From JBMYYR01 sp965243605 (GTDB lineage: Bacteria; Bacteroidota; Bacteroidia; Flavobacteriales; CAJXXR01), in assembly GCA_965243605.1 (NCBI GenBank), contig CBDEVQ010000106.1:1-21423 (forward strand): a DNA stretch of 21,423 nt, given 5' to 3'. How positions within the stretch are numbered: position 1 is the first letter of the stretch; the number at the start of each line of letters is the position of its first letter. The notes beneath the pieces are model-generated. The model searched no databases. It had not been told where the DNA came from and saw only the letters and a program-made list of their open reading frames with translations. The position numbers and the translations under genes were made by a program. Positions 16,614 to 21,423 of the stretch are shown here, piece after piece.

Positions 16614-17516
16614 ATGACCTTATATAAAGTTTTTAAGAATATTGCCATAGTAATATTCATTCTTGTCACTCAAACTGTAAAAGCGGAAACGAAAGATCAA
16701 CGAATAAAAGTTGAACTTCGAACAATCTGTCATGAGTTTTTGTTGCAGTTGGGTGATAGTACATCTCGAATTCTCCCTATAGACAAAATAGATGGAAGGT
16801 ATGTGGTGACGTTTGAAAATGATTTTGCATTCCAACCTGATTTATTATTGTTTTCTGTATTTAAGATTTATGAGGAGAAAAGGATTAAAGAACATTTTAT
16901 TGTAGAAGTTGAAAAATGCAATACAGAAGAACTTGTTCATAGTTTTCAGGCCAGTCGGTTAGATAATTTAGCCATGAAACCTTGTAGAATGAGAGGGCTT
17001 CCGAAGGACTGCTATGTATTTTATTTTACCGAGGTCATTAATTTTTTCCCAGAAGAAGAAGATGTTGTTCATTCCAATTCTGAAGAAAGCAATCCAATCC
17101 AAGAAAGTGGAACACCACCATACTTATATAGTTTAATTGTGTTGTTGATTGGAGTGAGCACATATTACGTGATCAGAAAGAAGAATATTCAAGTAGAGCC
17201 TGAGCCTGTTTCAGACCTTATTAATATTGGTCAATATCAGTTCGATAAAAAAGGAATGTTGTTAATATTTGAAGGAAATAATGTTGAATTATCCATGAAA
17301 GAAACAGATTTACTGTACTTACTCTATACGAATGAAAATGAAACATTAGAACGTGAATACATTTTAAATCAGGTTTGGAAAGATGAAGGGAATTACGTTG
17401 GTAGAACCTTAGATGTATTTATTTCTAAATTGAGAAAGAAACTTGAAAACGATCCTAATATTAAGATTATGAATGTAAGAGGAGTAGGTTATAAGTTTGT
17501 AATTAATACAATATAA
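16614..17516 (+). CDS. Membrane-anchored winged-helix (OmpR/PhoB-type) transcription regulator
   Basis: A 300-residue one-component regulator. Order: an N-terminal signal or anchor segment (KNIAIVIFILVTQTVKA); a periplasmic domain of about 140 residues with several Cys (CHEF, EKCN, KPCRM, DCYVF) that could form disulfides; an acidic linker; one membrane helix (about 169-187, YLYSLIVLLIGVSTYYVI, then RKK); and a C-terminal winged helix (about 200-300) with ELSMKETDLLYLL, VWKDEGNYVGRTLDVFISKL and MNVRGVGYKFV, standard for trans_reg_C domains. The DNA-binding domain is C-terminal, opposite to ToxR/CadC, in a layout seen in Bacteroidota. No receiver domain is present, so sensing is likely direct through the periplasmic part. 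It is divergent from the lipoprotein and 19 bases upstream of the phosphoesterase. Confidence 0.82.
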   Translation: MTLYKVFKNIAIVIFILVTQTVKAETKDQRIKVELRTICHEFLLQLGDSTSRILPIDKIDGRYVVTFENDFAFQPDLLLFSVFKIYEEKRIKEHFIVEVEKCNTEELVHSFQASRLDNLAMKPCRMRGLPKDCYVFYFTEVINFFPEEEDVVHSNSEESNPIQESGTPPYLYSLIVLLIGVSTYYVIRKKNIQVEPEPVSDLINIGQYQFDKKGMLLIFEGNNVELSMKETDLLYLLYTNENETLEREYILNQVWKDEGNYVGRTLDVFISKLRKKLENDPNIKIMNVRGVGYKFVINTI

Positions 17517-17535
17517 TAATTAAGTCCTATATAAA

Positions 17536-18164
17536 ATGATGAAAATAGTCTGCATTTCGGATACCCACGGTCAGCACCAAGCCATGGAGATTCTTTTTGG
17601 AAAGGTTTTAATTCATGCGGGTGATGTTTCTAAAAGAGGAAGTAAAGAAGAGGTTCTTGATTTTTACAATGGTTTTCGCAACAGCCTCACCAATATAAAA
17701 TATGTATTGCCGGAAATCACGATTGGTTTTTTGAACAACAGGCCAATCAAATACAAACCTATATTCCCGATAATATTATATATTTAAACGACTCGGGTAT
17801 TGAAATAGAAGGCCTCAAAATATGGGGGTCTCCGATACAACCAACTTTTTACAATTGGGCATTTAATAGAGACCGAGGAGAATCCATAAAAAGACATTGG
17901 GATATGATTCCTCAAGATATTGATATTTTAATCACCAATGGACCTCCTTTTGGAATGTTGGACCAAATTGAAAATGGTGATCATGTAGGCTGTAATGCGC
18001 TTTTAAATAAAGTAGAAACTGTACAACCCAAGTATCATATATTTGGACATATACACGAAGGGTATGGAATAATAAATGCAAAGATGACCACATTTATTAA
18101 TGCCTCTTTACTTACGGAAAAATATGTTTATAAGAATAAACCTATTGAAATAGACCTCGTTTAA
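17536..18164 (+). pseudogene. Metallophosphoesterase broken by a one-base frameshift
   Basis: Calcineurin-like phosphoesterase. The first frame encodes IVCISDTHGQH and HAGDVSKRG and runs in that frame to a stop at 17787. From base 17670 the remainder lies in another frame: WFSQQPHQYKICIAGNHDWF (GNHD at 17712-17723), ending LITNGPPFGMLDQ and FGHIHEGYG and stopping at 18164. Inserting one T at about 17670 restores a continuous 209-residue protein with all metal-binding motifs in order. So either a single-base deletion inactivated the gene recently, or it is a sequencing error; the intact motifs on both sides argue against long decay. The site (ACAATGGTTTT) has no classic slippery heptamer. It is 19 bases after the regulator, probably in the same operon. 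Confidence 0.88.
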
Positions 18165-18169
18165 AAGTC

Positions 18170-18550
18170 TTAAGCTTTGGGATGTTTAGATTTAGATAAG
18201 TACTTAATAGGCATAATAATAGACATTGTAATTAAAGATGCAATAATAAGTAGACCTGTAAATAATAATTTATTACCATCTGGATCACCTTTAGGGAACT
18301 CATTGTATTCAGACAAAACAGCCAACAACATATAGAAACTTCCTAACCCTATTAATACCGATAAGGTAATGGCAAACGCCTTAATTCGCCAAATGATTAA
18401 GGCACTAATAAGCACAATAATGGCCAACATTAGGTAATTAAAATATGACGGTGTTGCTAAAATATTTTCGATGAACCATCCAAGGGCAATGGCAAGAATG
18501 GAAACTTCGGGTAGGTATGATAGAATTTTTTTAACATGAATAGGTTTCAT
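18170..18550 (-). CDS. Small four-helix integral membrane protein
   Basis: Unrecognised 126-residue protein. Hydrophobic segments at about 15-31, 38-53, 57-78 and 94-115 predict four membrane helices, with short charged ends (KPIHVKK, KYLSKSKHPKA) and one acidic loop (SEYNEFPKGDPDGNK). No enzymatic motif is visible. It converges on the phosphoesterase with only 5 bases between stop codons. The 177 bases upstream (18551-18727) are very A/T-rich and hold a short palindrome, TTACAA-A-TTGTAA, but no clear consensus promoter. Confidence 0.65.
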   Translation of the reverse strand: MKPIHVKKILSYLPEVSILAIALGWFIENILATPSYFNYLMLAIIVLISALIIWRIKAFAITLSVLIGLGSFYMLLAVLSEYNEFPKGDPDGNKLLFTGLLIIASLITMSIIMPIKYLSKSKHPKA

Positions 18551-18727
18551 AGGGTTGTAATTTTTAAAGTGAGGAAAAGGTGTAATAAATTAAACTTTAC
18601 AAATTGTAAGTTAGTATATATTAGTGAGGTATGATTTTGTTTTATGTTATAATTTATTAATAACAATTGTTTTTATATAAATAATTAACCTTTGAATGGT
18701 ATTTTACGAGATTTGTGTTTGTAAGTA

Positions 18728-19774
18728 TTAAGAAGGGGTATTATAAGCTTTTATAAGGGCTATAAATTTATCGACCTGATCTTCTTGAGTTGCCCAAGAT
18801 GTTACGATTCTTAATACGCTGTGAGCATTATCTAGCGTTTGCCAACGGTAGAAAATAAAGGCTTCTTCGAGTTCATCTATTAGAGTATTCGGTAAAATTG
18901 GAAATATTAGATTACTTGTTGGTTCTGTTAAAAATTCGTAGCCATGATCTTTTATGGATTGTGCTAATTTAGAGCTCATAGCATTGGCATGCTGAGCCAA
19001 ATCTAAATAGAGATTATTTCTAAAAAGGGTAAAAAACTGAATACCTAATAAACGTCCTTTAGACAACATAGCTCCTTTTTGTTTTATATGAAAAAGAAAA
19101 TCGGTTTTTAATGTTGAATTCGTAATCACAATAACTTCGCCTAATAACGCCCCATTTTTGGTTCCTCCAATTGTAAATACATCTGTATAATTGGCAACAT
19201 CTTCTAGGCTTAAAGTATTGCCTTCGGACATTAATGCAGAACCTAACCGCGCACCATCTAAAAATAGATACATTGAATTGTTTTTAGCAAACGTATATAG
19301 ATTGATGAGTTCCTGTTTAGAATAGATGCTACCTAATTCTGTAGTATTCGAAATATAAAGCATTTTAGGCTTAACAACATGTGGTCCAAAATCATGTTTA
19401 ACCAACAAGGTTTCTAGTTGTGGAATGTCTAACTTTCCTGAAGTATTTAAAACCGTGTTTACTTTATGCCCTGTGGCTTCTATAGCACCAGCTTCATGGT
19501 GTGTAATATGCCCAGAATCTGCCGCAACTACAGACTCGTGTGGTCTTAATGCCGATGATATAATAATTAGATTGGCTTGTGTTCCTCCAGATACAAATAC
19601 AACCTCAGCTTCAAGGTTGTTCATTTCCTTTTTAATTAAAGCTTTGGCTTCAATAGAATACGCATCATTTCCATATCCATTTTGCTGTTCCAAATTGCAA
19701 TCAACCAAAGCTTTAAGGATTTTTGGGTGTGCACCTTCGCTATAATCGTTTAAAAAACTATACTTTGTCATCAT
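18728..19774 (-). CDS. PLP-dependent threonine aldolase / beta-eliminating lyase family enzyme
   Basis: A 348-residue fold-type I PLP enzyme of the L-threonine aldolase family, expected to cleave threonine or related beta-hydroxy amino acids to glycine and an aldehyde in the cytoplasm. Visible motifs are FVSGGTQANLI (phosphate-binding), GHITHHEAGAIE (aromatic/His cofactor region), ISNTTELGSIYS, LFLDGARLGSAL (Asp to the pyridine N, then Arg) and FTIGGTKNGALLGE with the Schiff-base Lys206. The downstream segment AMLSKGRLLGIQF differs from the GGGMRQ-type stretch of E. coli LtaE, so substrate preference may differ. The start could be Met1 or Met2. It appears to be a stand-alone gene. Confidence 0.9.
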   Translation of the reverse strand: MMTKYSFLNDYSEGAHPKILKALVDCNLEQQNGYGNDAYSIEAKALIKKEMNNLEAEVVFVSGGTQANLIIISSALRPHESVVAADSGHITHHEAGAIEATGHKVNTVLNTSGKLDIPQLETLLVKHDFGPHVVKPKMLYISNTTELGSIYSKQELINLYTFAKNNSMYLFLDGARLGSALMSEGNTLSLEDVANYTDVFTIGGTKNGALLGEVIVITNSTLKTDFLFHIKQKGAMLSKGRLLGIQFFTLFRNNLYLDLAQHANAMSSKLAQSIKDHGYEFLTEPTSNLIFPILPNTLIDELEEAFIFYRWQTLDNAHSVLRIVTSWATQEDQVDKFIALIKAYNTPS

Positions 19775-20194
19775 AAAAATGAAGTGTTGAATTTGGTATT
19801 TGTATGTATTCTATTCTAGAATTGATGGTATCAAAAATACGGTTTAAAGTTTAGATAAAGATATAAATGGGGGATTGATTATTAGCCCCAACTACAAACG
19901 GATTATGATTTGAATATAATGGAATGCAATTCATTAAAAGCACAGAACTAATCAAGAAAAATAAGAATGAAGTGATTTTGGCATCAACCTATAGTTTGTT
20001 TGCAACATAATTTATGTTGGTTAGACAGATAGATATTAACTTTAGTTATGCTTACAATGTCTAATAAGTAATGTATTTGTTTTTGTGTATTAAATCGTTG
20101 TTTAATTATTCTTATTGAAAAGGTGTATTGACACCATTTTAAGGTTTAACAATAAGGGTAAAGATATTGTATAGCATTATAACATGAAAAGCAT

Positions 20195-20245
20195 TAGATA
20201 CAGGTGATACGTAGATGGGGAAATTTCGGCCTGTATCTAGTTTTT
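20195..20245 (+). terminator. Hairpin followed by T-run, terminator-like
   Basis: TAGATACAGG (20195-20204) pairs perfectly with CCTGTATCTA (20230-20239) around a 25-base loop, then TTTTT follows. No protein gene ends just upstream on this strand, so it could terminate an unannotated small RNA or be a leader structure. Confidence 0.5.
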
Positions 20246-20416
20246 CTAATAAAAATCTCATCTGTTTATTACGTATTGACACTCAACTTATGAATAAATA
20301 CGATTTGATAAATACGTATAATTTATATTATTTTTCCCCTCTTGTTTGTTCGTCATACAGATATATTCTCCACGATAATCGGTTAAATATAACGACGTTA
20401 TTTTTAGTAATTCACA

Positions 20417-20436
20417 TCTAATATACTTATATTAGA
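20417..20436. promoter_or_regulatory. Perfect palindrome upstream of the response regulator
   Basis: TCTAATATA-CT-TATATTAGA: two perfect 9-base half-sites with a 2-base spacer, ending 31 bases before the ATG at 20468. It has operator-like geometry. LytTR proteins usually bind direct rather than inverted repeats, so another dimeric regulator, or a short hairpin in the leader, are alternatives. Confidence 0.45.
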
Positions 20437-20467
20437 ATGTTCAATAACCCTCATTTTATTATCCAAT

Positions 20468-21181
20468 ATGAAAATTTTAATTGTTGAAGATGAATTTATT
20501 ATTGCAGAATCTTTAAGGCAATCAATACAAGACTTAGGTTATGAATGTTTAGAACCTCAACGTACATTTGAAGATGCAGTAATTGCCATAGAAACCCATC
20601 ATCCAGACATGATTATTCTAGATATTGGAATAGAAGGTGATAAAACGGGAATAGATTTAGGACATATTATTAATAAGCGTTTTAATATTCCATTTATATA
20701 TCTGACATCTTATACAGAGAAAGCTATTATTCAGCAAGCTAAAGTTACAGAACCTTATTCTATTTTAATAAAGCCATTCCAAAATATAGAATTGTTTTCG
20801 GCTATAGAGTTGGCTATTTATAATTATTCTCTTAAACAAAATAAATCTATTGCATCTATAAATAAAGTTTTAGAGACGTCTATTTTTATTAAACAAAAAA
20901 GAGAATATCATAGAATAAATTTTAGAGATATTATTTATTTAAGAAGTGACAGTATTTATATCGATATTTATACAAGTACGGATAAATACATTGTAAGAGA
21001 TTCTTTAGAAGATTACTTAAAACGACTAACTTCAGAGTTTATTAGAGTACATAGAAGTTATATTATTAATATTAATTATATTAGAAAAATGGATTCAACT
21101 CATGTATATGTTGGAGACGTTAAAATACCAATAGGTAAAAAGTATAAACCTGATTTTTTTACTCAATTTAAATTGAATTAA
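20468..21181 (+). CDS. LytTR-family response regulator
   Basis: A 237-residue two-component regulator. The receiver domain (about 1-120) has the acidic pocket VEDEF (Glu7-Asp8-Glu9), the phosphoacceptor Asp52 in MIILDIGIEG, the conserved Thr in FIYLTSYTE and Lys in ILIKPF. The LytTR DNA-binding domain (about 130-237) has IFIKQKREYHRINFRDIIYL, then FIRVHRSYIININYIRKM and the final PIGKKYKPDF. This class usually controls a few genes in response to a membrane histidine kinase. The gene that begins 15 bases downstream is the likely partner. A perfect palindrome precedes the start and may be a regulatory site. Confidence 0.93.
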   Translation: MKILIVEDEFIIAESLRQSIQDLGYECLEPQRTFEDAVIAIETHHPDMIILDIGIEGDKTGIDLGHIINKRFNIPFIYLTSYTEKAIIQQAKVTEPYSILIKPFQNIELFSAIELAIYNYSLKQNKSIASINKVLETSIFIKQKREYHRINFRDIIYLRSDSIYIDIYTSTDKYIVRDSLEDYLKRLTSEFIRVHRSYIININYIRKMDSTHVYVGDVKIPIGKKYKPDFFTQFKLN

Positions 21182-21196
21182 TTCTTTAAAAGACCG

Positions 21197-21423
21197 ATGT
21201 TAAACAAGGCTTTAGTCACTCTATTTATATGTACAATACAATTCTGTAAAGGAGATGTTTCTCCGTATCAAATAGATGCCTTACTAACCAAAGTTGAGGT
21301 ATTTATACTCACCAATGAATTGGATTCGGCTAAGGTTGTTTTACAAGAAATTTCAACTCAATCCCAAAATATAGAGTATAATTTAGTCTATGATATTATA
21401 CATTCTAAAGACATAAAAGAGAA
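21197..21423 (+). CDS. Probable sensor kinase partner, N-terminal part only (3' truncated)
   Basis: An ATG 15 bases after the response-regulator stop opens a frame that continues to the window end (75 complete codons). It begins MLNKALVTLFICTIQFC, a signal-peptide or lipoprotein-like segment. Helical sequence then includes IDALLTKVEVFILTNELDSAKVVLQEI, which looks like the first of several TPR-type helical repeats. In Flavobacteriia, LytTR regulators are often followed by a TPR-containing membrane histidine kinase, so that is the expected identity. No kinase domain is in view, so function rests on position and the N-terminus only. Confidence 0.6.
   Translation, partial: MLNKALVTLFICTIQFCKGDVSPYQIDALLTKVEVFILTNELDSAKVVLQEISTQSQNIEYNLVYDIIHSKDIKE

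Larger units (their letters stand above)
19775..20467. other. Gene-poor 693-base intergenic region
   Basis: Lies between the divergent aldolase and response-regulator genes. A minus-strand TATTTTTG (19839-19832) could be the aldolase -7 box but lacks a -33 partner. A 28-codon frame at 19924-20010 and a 68-codon frame at 20215-20421 show no protein-like features. A short hairpin (GGTGT-ATTG-ACACC, about 20122-20135) and the stronger one at 20195-20239 are the main structures, so a small RNA is possible. Nothing else stands out. Confidence 0.55.

Noticed and set aside
19425..19745. 106-codon frame antisense to the threonine-aldolase gene
   Set aside because: The minus-strand frame carries all aldolase motifs including the PLP lysine; the antisense frame has none.
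19924..20010. Small open frame of 28 codons in the gene-poor region
   Set aside because: It begins MQFIKSTELIKKNK and could be a tiny peptide, but there is no promoter, ribosome site or similarity to support translation.
20215..20421. Open frame of 68 codons on the plus strand
   Set aside because: It starts inside the loop of the 20195-20239 hairpin, has no domain or signal features, and ends just before the palindrome; most likely chance.

Overview
The window is AT-rich DNA with the marks of a marine-type Flavobacteriaceae (Bacteroidota) chromosome. These include secreted proteins ending in a type IX secretion sorting domain, an Omp28-family protein, TlpA-type thioredoxins, a LytTR regulator followed by a probable membrane kinase, A-rich leaders in place of strong Shine-Dalgarno sites, and -7 boxes matching the Bacteroidota consensus TAnnTTTG. 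The genus cannot be read from the sequence. No tRNA, rRNA, CRISPR array or intact transposase was seen.

Bases 1-8421 hold a class I lanthipeptide gene cluster. It starts inside an HlyD-type export adaptor (its ABC transporter is presumably upstream). A methyltransferase of the carnosine N-methyltransferase (N2227) type and an HExxH-like putative peptide hydroxylase with an HQxxH motif follow, each after a 5-base gap. After a promoter-bearing gap comes a 70-residue precursor with a double-glycine leader and a Ser/Thr/Cys-rich core ending in Cys-Arg-Cys-Cys. An intrinsic terminator sits between precursor and dehydratase. Then come a full-length LanB dehydratase and a LanC cyclase that overlap. 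Inferred order of work: LanB dehydrates core Ser/Thr, LanC forms (methyl)lanthionine rings, the two tailoring enzymes methylate and/or hydroxylate, and the export complex cleaves after Gly-Gly and exports. The S41-family lipoprotein just downstream (8543-9520) may or may not belong.

Bases 9521-16473 carry envelope genes: a secreted gluzincin-like protein on the minus strand, a thioredoxin-fold Omp28/T9SS protein, two diverged outer-membrane beta-barrel paralogues with a TlpA-type thioredoxin next to the first, and a minus-strand lipoprotein. Between the paralogues lies an 893-base gene-free region containing a repeat-bounded structure of about 680 bases (imperfect direct repeats at the edges, inverted arms inside, a GC-rich core).

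Bases 16474-21423 hold a membrane-anchored winged-helix regulator divergent from the lipoprotein, a metallophosphoesterase broken by a one-base frameshift, a four-helix membrane protein, a threonine-aldolase-family enzyme, a 693-base gene-poor stretch with a strong hairpin, and a LytTR response regulator followed by the start of a probable sensor-kinase gene that leaves the window.
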